Assembly: GCA_963556495.2 (NCBI GenBank)
Contig: OY747710.1
Location: 16,751,500-16,815,499 of the forward strand
Source: Valencia hispanica
Lineage: Eukaryota; Chordata; Actinopteri; Cyprinodontiformes; Valenciidae
DNA: 64,000 bases
Direction of reading: 5' to 3'
Shown here: piece by piece, positions 45,646 through 58,100 of the stretch
Layout of the letters: the number at the start of each line of letters is the position of its first letter
Position numbering within the stretch: position 1 is the stretch's first letter
Notes under the pieces: generated by a model
What the model was told of the DNA's origin: nothing
Databases searched by the model: none
What the model saw: the letters and a program-made list of their open reading frames with translations, nothing else
Made by a program: the position numbers and the translations under genes

Positions 45646-48009
45646 TTCTTACGTGTCCTGTTTGGCAGTGTGGAGCTCAGAATTGGTGTCTGAGTACCAA
45701 GTAGAAGCCCAACAGATTTACTTTCACAAGCGGAGCAGTACAGCTTTTGCTATAGTACTCCACTTGATTTATGTGTGAAAAATCTTTATTATGAATTGTT
45801 GGGTTTTTTATTTCCTGATGTTATGGACACGAAGACGGAAAATTAAGGAGAAGAAAGAAGGTTGATGAAGAAGAGAGGTAGGAAACAAAATGTCATGAGA
45901 GAGGGTGAGTTGAAAATACAAGAGAGGAAGGGGAACAAAGAAAACACAGGAAGACATTGAAGTCTGCCTCCATACCCACAGGACGGCAGAGAGAGGGGGA
46001 AAAACAAAACAAAACACGAAAAAGGAACATCGACAAAACCAAACAAACATTGTGAACTAAGAATTACACAACCACATCACACAAAGATAGATATAAAAAT
46101 ACAACAACAATGTCACAGCAAAACTCATGGTACCGATTAATCAAGCTCTAGTAATGATAACCTCAGCCCAAGAATATTTCCTTAAACACCAGAGACCCCA
46201 CATCTATGTGTGTGTGTTAGCATGCTGGTGCATATAAGGTTTCTCCATAAGAGTGTTCGATAGTTGGTGTGAGAAGACATCAATCCGTCTCCCAGGAATC
46301 GATGCAGACATGAAGGAGATCGGAGCAAAGACGTCCAAAGGACCACCAGAGCCCCAGGCGGACCCGGGCGGGGCCGACCGCATCCCCCGAGAGAGGAGCA
46401 AAGGAGAACCCCAGGGGAACATCCAGTGGCCACTAGGCAGGGGCCCGGGGGGCAGGAGTGACGAGCCCACGGGCCCCGCCGGCGGACCGGGGGAGCCGGG
46501 GCCCAGGGGCGCCTCCACCCTAGGCCAATCCCCACCGCCAACATCCCAGCGCCCCACCAATAGCCGCAGGGGACGGACAGCATCCCCAGGCTGGGCTCAG
46601 CCAGCATCTGGACGCCAAGTTGTACCAGCTCCCGGGTCCTGATCCCGTGCAACGCAGGGCGCCGAGACCAGGCCTCCAACAAGGGCCAGGGCCGGTCCAA
46701 CCCGCCAATGAACCGGCCACGCACGGTGCGCACAGAACAGGTGATCAAACGAGCAGAGACGCCGGATCCGCATCCCGCCGAGCCACCGAGCAGGCACCAC
46801 CCAACAATCCCAAACCTGGCACCTCTAAAAGAGGTGCCCCAACCAACCAAAGGAAGATATCGGCCCAGCGCATCGGCCGACCGACACACCGGCCCCCCCA
46901 GGCCCGGCCAGGCACGCACCAGGTCTGAACCGGATTGACCACCGGCGCACCAGCAGGCAGGGGCCCCCGTCACCGGCGGGGAGTGACGGAGGGGAAATAG
47001 GCCCCCCATTAAGTGTAAGGCCTGAGGTGCGCCAGGCGAGGGGGCAGACCAAGATCCAACCTGACAGGTAGACAAAGACATACAGACACAGTCATACGTT
47101 CCCTCCCTCTTAAACCCATACATTCTCACTGACTCACTAAGACACCCAAAAAATGACACTGTACCCTCACTCACACACCCCATGCACACTTTATGCTCCC
47201 AGGTCCAGGTACCGATGCCCCAGTAGAGCCACCAGCCCCCGGACCCGGGAGGTTGACCCCCTACCTTCTAGGATGGAGACAAACAGACCGCCAAGGGCCC
47301 CACAGTGGCAAAGCAGCCCGACAGCCCAGGACCCCGACCAGACCGCCTGTCCTCCTCCGGACCCCAACCCCTGATGGCCCGTAGCGAACAGGAGTGTGAA
47401 AAGACCCCTAGCCTCCATCCTCCCGCTCGAGTATGGTGTTGATGCGTGTTGTTATAATGTGCATTTAAAACAGAGGGGTGGGATGTGGGGAATGCAGCCA
47501 TACATCCCCTAACCCCCACCCCGAGCCCTCAGTGTCTATATGTGGTTTAACAGTGGGCACCGGCACCAGAGGTGAAGCTGATTGTACCGCTCCCCCTCTG
47601 GATGCCGAAAAGTGTGCCCACCCCAAAGTCCCTACATATGTGTCGTGTGAAAATGTTATAAGTGGGAGTGTCTAAGTTGTATATTAAAATTGGGACCCAG
47701 GACACCACGGGAGGCACCCCAGTGATGTGCCCATGCCCCAAGACCCTATATGAGTGGTAAAGTGATGGAGCGGGTGGACAGAGGTGTCCAGGGATGGGGA
47801 GGGAAGGACTGGGAGAAAAAAATGTCTTTCCAGGGAGCCAGCTCCCCCACTGACCCCAATAGGCACCGCTGTTCACCGGGATCCACCAGGGGAGGGAGGC
47901 ACCACCCAACAATCCCAAACCTGGCACCTCTAAAAGAGGTGCCCCAACCAACCAAAGGAAGATATCGGCCCAGCGCATCGGCCGACCGACACACCGGCCC
48001 CCCCAGGGG
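45646..48009. repeat. GC-rich insert replacing the centre of the LINE-2, copy 2 of the family
   Basis: The insert has an A-rich purine-biased start (45646-46200), the main GC-rich block (46250-47420, homologous to copy 1 from 46660 on), and a further GC-rich part. A 111-bp exact repeat of 46792-46902 lies at 47897-48007. LINE-2 sequence between endonuclease and reverse transcriptase is missing, so this is not a clean insertion. The 335-codon antisense frame at 46182-47189 is a composition artefact. Confidence 0.6.
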
Positions 48010-49718
48010 TTCAGTAGCACCTGAACTCTATTCCACCAAGGCCTGCAATGACTTTGCCAAATTCTTCACAGACAAAATCCAAAATATTAGACAAGCGGTT
48101 GGTTCATTAACGGCAGGTTCAGGTTATGTACAGTGTCCACGGAAAATACGTTTAAACACCATGAAACAGTTTTATCTCATAAACAGCAAAGATCTGGAGG
48201 ACATCTTACGTCAACTGAACTCCTCCTCTTGGTGCTTAGACATCCTGCCCACAGGCTTTTCAAAAAGGTCTCAAAGATCTTGGAGTCAGATCTGTTACAG
48301 ATTGTAAACTCATCTTTAATGTCGGGTGTTTTCCCAGAGCCCCTGAAAACAGCTGCAATTAAACCCCTGCTGAAAAAGGACAATCTGGACAAGACACAAA
48401 TGAACAACTACAGGCCCATCTCCAATCTTCCATTTTTAAGTAAGATCATTGAAAAGGCTGTTTTTCATCAGCTAAATGACTTCTTAAGACAAAGGAACTG
48501 CTATGACGTCTTTCAGTCAGGTTTTAGACAGCACCCTAACCCTAGCACTGAGACTGCTCTGACCAGAGTCATCAATGACATTCGTTTGAATACTGACAGT
48601 GGAAAAATGTCAGTGTTAGTTTTACTGGATCTCAGTCCTGCATTTGATACAGTTGACCACATTATTTTACTCAAACGACTGGAGAACTGGGTGGGTCTCT
48701 CTGGCACTGTACTAAACTGGTTCAAAACGTACTCAGAGAGCCGGAAGTACTTTGTGTCAATAAGTAACTTTGCATCTGAGCAGACGGGAATTAAATGTGG
48801 GGTTCCCCAGGGTTCTATCCTGGGACCTCTTCTGTTTAACATATATATGCTCCCACTGGCACAGGTAATAAATAACAACAATATAAGTTACCATAGCTAC
48901 GCAGATGACACACAGATATATATTTGAATGTCACCAGAAGACCAAGGGCCTGTACAGGCTCTTGGCAAATGCATTGAGTAAATTAATGACTGGATGTGCC
49001 AAAATTTTCTGCAGTTGAACAAAAACAAAACAGAGGTAATTGTCTTTGGAGCTAAAGAGAAAAGATTGAAGGTCACCACAAGGCTTTAGTCCATACACCT
49101 GAAAACCACCAATTACGTCAGAAATCTGGGTATAGTGATGGACTCAGACCTAAACTTTGAAAAACACATTAAGGCAATCACAAAATCAGCCTACTATCAC
49201 CTTAAGAATATCTCAAGGATAAAAGATCTGATGTCTCAGCAGGACCTGGAAAAACTAGTCCATGCATTCATCTTTAGTCGGCTTGATTATTGTAACGTCT
49301 TTACAGGTCCACCTAAAAAATCAATTAGGAAACTGCAGCTCATCCAGAACTCTGCTGCTCGAGTTCTCACTAAATCCAAAAAGTGGACCACATCAGTCCA
49401 GCTCTGAGGTCTTTTCACTGGCTGCCTGTCTGTCAGAGGATAGATTCCAAAGTTCTGCTGCTGGTCTATAAAGCTCAGAATGGTTTTGGACCAGAATACA
49501 TCGGTGATCTCCTGACCCAGTATGAACCTACCCGACCCCTCAGGTCATCCGCTCTTTTATCAGTTCCCAGAGTCAGAACCAGACATGGAGAAGCTGCGTT
49601 CAGCTTCTATGCTCCACATGTCTGGAACAAACTCCCAGAAAGCCTCAGATCAGCTGAAATACTCAGTTTATTTAAATCCAGGTTAAAGACCCACCTGTTC
49701 TCAGCTCCTTTTGATTAG
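48010..49718 (+). pseudogene. LINE-2 reverse transcriptase, broken
   Basis: Similarity starts at ELYSTKACNDFAKFFTDKIQ and runs through two frames. Recognisable blocks are LKTAAIKPLLKK, NYRPISNLPFLSKIIEK, LLDLSPAFDTVDH (first catalytic Asp), GVPQGSILGPLLF and SYADDTQIYI (catalytic Asp pair). A stop follows at once (48925-48927). The thumb and C-terminal part continue as NWMC-like, DSDLNFEKHIK, FSRLDYCNVF and, after a further frameshift, VWNKLPESLRSA, ending SAPFD. At least two frameshifts and several stops make it inactive. Confidence 0.9.
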
Positions 49719-49984
49719 GTTTTTATTCTAAGTTTTAAATCTGCACGGCTTCTTTTAAGATTTTTTTTATTTTTTTTCATTTTCATTCATGGTTTTTATT
49801 CCTGTACTTTTGCTTTTTTCTGCACCCTGCTGTAATGCTTTTGATGTTTTATGTAAAGCACTTTGAATTGTCTTGTAACATGACTTGTGCTATACAAATA
49901 AACTTGCCTTGCCTTGCCTTGCCTTGCCTTGCCTTGCCTTGCCTTGCCTTGCCTTGCCTTGCCTTGCCTTGCCTTGCCTTGCCT
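49719..49984 (+). repeat. LINE-2 3' end with (CCTTG)n tail
   Basis: The short 3' UTR ends TGTGCTATACAAATAAA and passes into about 16 CCTTG units (49903-49984). Terminal tandem repeats in this position are typical of fish LINE-2 copies. Confidence 0.9.
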
Positions 49985-50045
49985 AGACAGGCTCCGGTTA
50001 CAAGACGAACTCCTCACTCCTGAGCCACAGTCGCCCCTAAGGACA
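49985..50045. repeat. Fragment of the 7366-type dispersed repeat
   Basis: GACGAACTCCTCACTCCTGA and GCCACAGTCGCCCC match the far end of the repeat at 7366-7631. The LINE-2 tail abuts it. Confidence 0.5.
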
Positions 50046-50061
50046 TGATCCTAACATAATA

Positions 50062-50348
50062 ACCAGGTACATTCAGGTAGGAGTATGCCCGGTGCAGCGT
50101 GTAAAGGACCACATCTTCAACTCCTGATAGGCAAACTGGAGGGGTTATAGTTCCTTAGCAACCTGCAGTTTCATTCGACTGACAGGGAGCCGCTCCAAGG
50201 TCTTCATGATGTGGGATGTCAAAGCCTCCGGTCTGTAGTCATTCAGCTCTACCGGTTGCCCTATTTTGGTCACCAGTATGAGACATGAAGTCTTCCACAG
50301 CACCAGGACTTTTTCCATCTGAAGGCTCAGATTGAAAAGCCTCTGCAG
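50062..50348 (-). pseudogene. Non-LTR reverse transcriptase fragment, minus strand
   Basis: The minus strand reads LFNLSLQMEKVLVLWKTSC, then VELNDYRPEALTSHIMKTLE, a stop, and PLQFAYQE. The NDYRPxALTS block is a standard non-LTR reverse-transcriptase motif, different from the LINE-2 nearby. Short and inactive. Confidence 0.75.
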
Positions 50349-51979
50349 AGGAACTGCTGGTTGTCCTGCACAGTCCTACAGAAGTGCATATGATTAAAAA
50401 ATTGTTTCCCCTAATTATGTCCATCTTAACATTAGACATTTAGCATTATGTCCATCTTAACATTAGACATTTAGTGTGGATTGATCGTAACAGTTGAAGT
50501 CAAAGTTAACACAATGAGAATCAAAGAGCTGTTTAAGGTCTACAGAAAGAAGACTGTAGCAGTTTATGAGCCTGGAAAAAGGGTCTCAATAAAATTATGT
50601 GGTGAGATCACCTGTTCAGGGATAGGGTGTCCAAATGTTTTTCTTGGTTGGAATACATATTTCTTCATATGTTTTAAGTAAAACAAGATATACCTGTGTT
50701 TTCTACTTACCAAATATTTACCTGTTTTTAAATCACTTTCCTTTCAGAGATAAATAAAATATACATCAACATGTAATAATCTATTCTGAAAGAACCTTAG
50801 TTTTAATGGGCTGTCCTACTTTTTCACATGGCTGTATGTGAAAGCCTGGCTTCCTGCTGACTAGCAGAAATAAGCCACAATGTGTCTATAAGAATGTTCT
50901 ATTTTGATCCTTCTTTTATATTTGAGATGTTTTGTGACTAAGGCCCAGTAACTTCAATTCGAAATTGAACATTGCCGTACCAGGTATAACTAAAAAGTAA
51001 CCTTGATAGTGCTTTAATATAATACTTTGTAATTTCTTACTCCAAAGATTGATTGCTTATTTATTTATTTGTTTATATATATATACACAAAGCATTGCCA
51101 TAGAGCAATTCCTTGTGGATTCTTGTTAGATTTTCAAACCACATCTGCATTTGCATGCACCTGCTTTGCCTTATTGCTAAATTTATTTTATGATCTATCA
51201 TTTCAACTTAACATGAATTACGGATGTAATATCCCATTGACAGCCTACTATTAAGAATCTTGCTTGCAAATATAAATATGTGGTTTGCCTTCAGTAATTT
51301 TGTGAACAGGTCTTTGTTGATTAAATACATCTCTTACACCCAGACACTACATGTATTCCAATGCAGTGTTGTCACTTTCATTTTGACTTAGTTCTTAAAA
51401 AGACTCTTCCACAGGGAAAACAGCAGTTAACTTTCCAATTTAATGTTGCACATATGTGTAAACTTCTCTTCCTGCTGAGGAGTAAAATAAGAAATTATAT
51501 GCCTGTATAATTTCTTTCTTTTCCATTTCTTTGTTCAATTAAGATAACAAAGGATAACTGGAACTAAGACACTACCATAGCATGACACCACATAGTTTCA
51601 TCTAAAACGTAAACTTGAGTTTTCTAACCAGGGCTCCCTGACAAAGAAAAACATACAATTATTCTTGACTCTTGCAATGATATTGATTGTCATTACCCCA
51701 CATTTTCATCAATATTATTTCTCTTTTTTTATCACAATGTACTTTCCACTGTCACTATGAAAACCTTTATAAGAAACAGGCATCAAGCCTACATCCAACT
51801 TGTAAATGACATTATGGAAATCCACGGCATAAATTTATGGTACTGTACTTACATCCAAGCAGTCCAATTTGTGATATTGTGATTTGGTATATTGTGCAGT
51901 TCTAGTTCCAATAGGTTACTGCTCATTTGAAAATCTACAAAGCATTCTCATTTATTCCTTTTCAATTCCCTCTTATTCT
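50349..51979. other. Interval without firm feature
   Basis: GGGTGTCCAAATGTTTTTCT (50626) and GGCTGTCCTACTTTTTCACA (50810) look like Tc1-type terminal phrases, but I could not pair them. Otherwise nothing is recognised. Confidence 0.4.
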
Positions 51980-52130
51980 TTACAGGGTCACACAAGGCAA
52001 TGAAAAAGTGGTTGGGTTACGCCCTGGTAAATATATGCCCTGAACAGGTCGCCACTGCATTACAGGGCTAGACAAAGACACTTAGGAAGGAAAAACCTGC
52101 ACGTACATTGGCACCTAAGTAGGCAGTTAA
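51980..52130 (-). repeat. LINE-related 3' repeat remnant, reverse orientation
   Basis: CAGGGTCACACAAGG, then TATGCCCTGAACAGGTCGCC and TTACAGGGCTAGAC match the complement of the fish LINE-derived ending also seen at 42430-42560. Strongly diverged. Confidence 0.45.
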
Positions 52131-55100
52131 CTTGACGTGTTTCAGATTGTGTGCACACTGCTAACAACAGCACCTACAAAGAACATGAAGCACAAATGCT
52201 CAAATCAATAACTAAAAAGCTCATGCTTATCTTGAAAAGGTTTAAAAAAGATGTATGTTGAAGAGCTAGCTGGTTTTATTACTAGAAGAAAATCTTTTGT
52301 TTTTTTAAGTACAACGGGAAGAAAATTTATCCTGAAGATGGCATTGAGTTGCACATTTAAACTAAGAATAGGAGACAACAAAATGAATTCTGATATTTAT
52401 GCAGTCCTTGGAAGATGCATATTTGCTGTCAAATGTATTCCTTCTGAAGTGAAACAGGAAGTCACTTCAGAGAGCTAAAGCGGTCTGCAATCTAGTTCTA
52501 CCTACTGTACAGACAGGCTCATGTACATACAAATCAAAATGCATCACTCAAATGGCATGCTGGCCAAACCTGCTTGCGATTAAATTCAACTTTAAAGAAA
52601 TAGAAAGAAATTAAACCAACAAAACTTCTTTACAAGACCATGTCGCCTCGCCATCTGGCTCAAGCGTTTCAATCTCTGTTACACCTTTATGCTGCCGCCT
52701 GAACACAAACGAGTGCTAGTGGTATTGATCCAGCTGTATACTCTTTTTATTATATCTTCTCCTGTCCAAAGGCGACTTTCTGCTTTGATAGCGCCACTGT
52801 TGTAGAAAAGCGTAAATTCTCAAGCTCATTTGCTGTGAGGGGGAGGATAAATGGATGTGAAATCAAGCCATGAAAAGCCAACATGGCATGGTGGGGAATT
52901 TTATCCTGAGCTCATTAGAAAAACATGTTTCTCTTCTTGCTTGCAATGGTGCACAGTATGTGGATATATATTTTTTTATCTGTCTAGTTCTCATGTTTTA
53001 TTGAATTCATTTGAATGGGAATGTTAATTTGAGCTTTTGTTTTGTAGATACAATTTCTGGCATGCAGTCCGTGGGAGAAATTCAGTCTGGCCTCAGTTTG
53101 TCACACTTAACAGTGGGCCATAGAGGACGTGAGGAAGATTGTCCTAAAGTCTCTCCATGCTTTATGACAATAGGCCAGCTGCGTGTCAGGGAGACCAGGG
53201 TAAATAGGGCTGTTTGTAGTCACAGATCTGCCCTGATCAAAGGCCTCTCTCTCAGCTTGCTGTCAGTTTCTAACGCCATCTCTGTTGCTTCTTTGTCCAG
53301 TCTTTCCCTGGCAGATTGACTGGCAGAGTCACTACACTAATGTGAATAGAGAGTGGCTTTAAAAGAAAAGTAGAAAGACACTGACAGCAACATGCTGTTA
53401 CATGGAATCAGTTTGTGGGGGAGACTGATGGTGCAGCAAGTTGGAATTCTCAATTCCTGCAAATTTCTGTTGCCTTTATAAATTAATGTTTCCTTTTATG
53501 AGCTATTGAAACAAAAACCGGTAAAGTTTAGAAATCGTCCAGCAGGAAAACAGTGCCTGTTGTTTACTTTCCATACCTCCTCAATGACCTCTATCTGACC
53601 TCTATAAAGCACATCAAAAACACTTCAAAAGTGTACTGTTTACCTTGAGAGAAAGCTACTACATGCATATATTGCATGGCATCAATGGATAGTTGACAGT
53701 TACATATTAGTTTTCAAGCTTCATAATGCATACCTCAAAAGAAACATATACTCTACAGAAAAAGCATGTGTTTTTCAGCCACAAAGTGTTTTAGTATTTC
53801 TTTTTTCTCTGTATATTTTTCACCAGCACTTCGATCAGAAAATTTCCCCCAATGTTTCACTACAGCTACTGTGTGCATATCTTGCGCTTTCCTACATGGT
53901 GGGATCACAGTGAGCTGATGTGTGACTGCTCATGATTGAGCCCCCCTGAGCTAACAGCTGTTATCATCTCTACAAACCTTCAGCAGCTCCTTACACCAAT
54001 AGCCCCCACAAGAGGTGAAAAAGAGGAACAAATGTTTGAAAAATCTGATCTCAAAAACAGGCACAGTGTGAAATTCCAAGTGAGAGTGGGCTTCTGCAGC
54101 TAAGAATCAAAATTACAGAAACTGAGGTGTGGTCATTGGATTTACATATTTAAACCCTTGTCATGTAACTTTTGCGCTGTTCATGCACTGGCATGTAAAT
54201 ATAAACAGTGCTTGCAGGGTTTTGGATAGTTCTTCTGGGGTGCACAGAGGCACATTGCTACTTGCTACTGCTCTGGCAGCAATCGAAACGATCTCAAAAA
54301 GCTGCTGGAGTAACCAATTCATTATATCCATGCTGATATATACAGTGTCATGATCAAGCCCCTTGGTTCCTGGTTCCTGGTACAGTAAGGTTGCCAGCTG
54401 TAGAGAAGAGTGCATGCTTTATACATAAAGATAGGCTGGTTGGCAAAAGCTGTGAGTTTTTCAAACTGCAGTTCAAATGCGAAATGTAGCGCTCACACTG
54501 TCAAAGTCTAGTTCAGAAATTGTCTCAGTGCATAGGGTTTGCAATCATATTAATCATATTGGAACTTATAAGCTACTTATAGCTACTTATATATACAACT
54601 AGAAAACTCCGGCTTCAGAGAATTGGTGCAATAATTCAAAAACATTACGTTTTTGAATTTTGTGTGTCTTTAAACTGCACTAGATGAGATATGGGAACAA
54701 AGCATTGTGCCAGGTCAAATTGACAACATGCATTATGTGTGAATTCCCTTACCTGTATTTCCCTATGTTGCTGAAGAACTCATAAAAAACTGATGTGTTT
54801 TGATCCGCCACAGATGAGCTGAAACTAATGGTGGAGATGCATAACCCTCCACAATATTTTACATTTATAATATACCTAACCCACAATTTTTAAAGGGAAT
54901 TGGAGGAACCCACCTAAGTGCTAATGTGATATCCATGGCTGTAGAGTTGTGATAGGATGACCATAGAAACAGTACCCTATTTGGTGGGTACTAAGAGCCC
55001 AGTAAAACCATAACTGATGTCACACTAGAATTAATTAATAGTTTCCTGATTTGCTGTGATCCTGCTACCTTTGAACATTCTTGGAGGTCCTGAAGCCTAC

Positions 55101-58100
55101 AGTAGGGCACCAATCTGTTGTTAAAAGGTTTAAACGTGGACCTAAGGTTTCTTTCATAGCAGACTTGTTTGATGCCTAATTCACTGAATGTTCATCAGTG
55201 GTGAGGATGCTTGCCTACAAGTCAGAGTCATTACAATTGTCCAGAGATTACCCAAAAGGACCTTAATTTATCAAGAAGATAAATGTCTATTGAGATAGTT
55301 TGACGTGAGTGGGGCAGTTCCAATAAATCTCACCGGATGCCTGCTGGAGCCTAGCTCTGATAGTAGGACATGGGTCTAAAAACTGCCCCTTTCCTTGTTC
55401 CGCTCTTTATCGCTCTTTTGGCAGCTCTACAGCATGAATCTCTAGGTTTTTTTCCTCACTTCAAATTACCATCTTTGCACCTGTAACCCTGGGTGAGAGA
55501 TGAATACCCCTTCTGGAGCTTAAACTGACCTCAGAGTTTGGCCTCCAATGCGCTCAGACACATCCCTCTCCATCTATCATTTGGAAACATTGAAAAAAAC
55601 ATTTATATATTGCTTAACAGTGGGATCCACCTGTTGAATTTCAAAAGATAGAATGTGAGGGATTATTTTCTAAAGAAAATACATAATTTAGGTTACTTCT
55701 AGAGGCACTGACCAGATTTTCAATAAATTCATGATGTACACATCTTGTTTGGTCCCATTAAAAAGCTTACTGTAGATGACACATTAATGGTGATGAAGTC
55801 TGATTTTCCACATGCTATATCTCCCACAGAGTCCACAATAAACTCATTTTCTCTACAAAACAGAGACATGAGAGCTTGGCCAAACTCCCCACAGTCCCGA
55901 TGGCAAATGCTGAGACAGGACAGAGAAACAGAGAACCAGCATGGAAAGATTGAGGTTGAGGGCATGTAAAAAAAGTAAGGGAAAAAGTGATGGGCTGAAA
56001 AGAAGGGTATTGGTGGTTTAAAGAGAGACGAGATGCCTTCAAGGTAAGGTGTGGGGGGAGATAGAAGTAAGGAGGGGGGGGGTATAGAAAAAGCGACACA
56101 CTTTCCTGGCTTATTTACACGTAGCTGCCAGTATGACAGGTAATTTGGGCAAATTCTCCACAGAGCCCACAGCAGACGGTGAGGGGATAAAGACGAAAGG
56201 AGAGAGCAAAAGAGAGAAAAAAGGCGAGGGAAACGTGAGCAGACTACCTGACAAGGTCTCAGTTAGGTTTGAGAGCAAGATAGCAAATGGGTTTCCAGAT
56301 TCCAATCAGAGTAGAGGAGTGGGGGTGAAGAGATGGAAGGATGAGGGTGTGTTCGGCGGGAGGCGGAGACGGGTGAAATAGGGGCGGCAGTCATCCTTTT
56401 GACAGAGTCTGATCATTTTATTTATCTTCAGCAAGGAGGAGATATCAAAAGTGCTTTTTAATTCAATTTCTCTTTTCTTGTTGAGGCTGAAAGATCAAGA
56501 AGGCAGGAATAGCAAAAGGAAACAGGAAAGGGGGCAAAAAATATTTTAAGATCTCCCAATTTGTTCAGGCTCTAATTTATTCAGTTGTTTGTGTCACTTG
56601 TATCTTGTGTACATGTACACACTGTCTCATTGAACTCTCAGGTTGAGTCAAAAAGAGCTTATATTTATGGAATGCTCACGATTGCTCTGTGCTCAAAGCC
56701 AATTAGAAAACACTTGTTAATGAAGCAAAGTCTTCCTTCCTGTCATCGTCTATGTGTGACTTTATTGTCCTCCACTGTTAGGATAAAGATTTAAACATTT
56801 TATGTACTTGGTACTTAAGGTTTCGCCTCTATGATTTTGACACACAAACAAAAGGTGTGGGCACTCCCACTTTTCCTAAAAACCACAACAGGTCATGAAG
56901 ATGCAAAGATCAGCAAGAGCAGCTCCACGCCTTGCTTGGCATACAAACAAGCAATGAAAGAAGAACAGAAGAGACAGAGATGCTATAGCCAGCACGATCA
57001 ATATACATGATGACATGATGGGGAAGTCGAGAGGAGAAAGTCAGCAAAGCGGTTAGACATAAACAAAGTCAACCCAACAGAAAATTAAGCCGATAAACCA
57101 AAGCACTGAAAATAAACACATCTTAAATTCATGCCCACATCATGAACCTTAGGCTCTTTGTAGACAGATCTTTCCAAGGAATTATCATTTTACCATCAGC
57201 CACAACAACTGAGGTGCACATGACAGTAGACAAAATAACAAGCTGTGTGACCCTGTGGGTGCAAGCCCCATCTGGGGCTGTGTGTGCATCCACTTCTTGC
57301 TGTAACTTGGAGGTGTATAGAAGTGTTTGACATATGCTGGCCTTTTCACCTTGCCTTCTTTTAGGTGCTCAAACCTTCAGGTATCACAAACATCCCTTGG
57401 ACTTCTAATGAAAAACACATGAGAGCACAGGAAGCTGTGCAAACATGCTGTGCACACATCTGTTAAAACCTAAGTAATTTTACCTATGCATGGACTCTTT
57501 ATAGAATTTCAGATTAGTTGATACCATATTGGTAATAGTATTGAGACATCTGCCTTTGGACTCACACATTAATTTTAAGACATTCCATCATTAATAGAAA
57601 GGCTTTAATAGGAAACTGACCCACCCCATAACTGCTCCAAGGCTTTTGACAAGGTTTAGGAATGTGTTTATAGAAATATTAGATTTTTGTTCTGTGAGAC
57701 CAATTGTGAGGCAAGACTGTGATATTGGAGAAGCTGGTCTTTACTCAAATCTTTCCCACAGTTTTCATTGTTGGATTGTGGTCAGGACTCTTTGCAGGCT
57801 GTTCGGTTTTCTCTGCATGCTCCTTCATGTCCTTACTTTCCAACATTGCTTTGTGAACTACTGTTTAGTTATGTTGGAACTGGAAACAGCCAACCCTAAA
57901 CTGGTCCCACAAAGTCGAGAATATGGGATTACACAGTTTATTTTTTGTGCTACATCATTGGTTCCTTTCACTAGAACTATGGGGTCAGGCAAAAATCCTG
58001 AAACATGATCCATCCCCATAGTCTCTTGTCCTCCAATACAGTCAGTCAAGTACTGTTTTCCTGGCAACCATCTAACCCAGACTCATCCATCGGCCAGAAA

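Noticed and set aside
46182..47189. 335-codon antisense open frame
   Set aside because: It lies wholly in the GC-rich repeat, overlaps other open frames on both strands, has no domain motif, and the homologous copy at 43 kb does not keep it.
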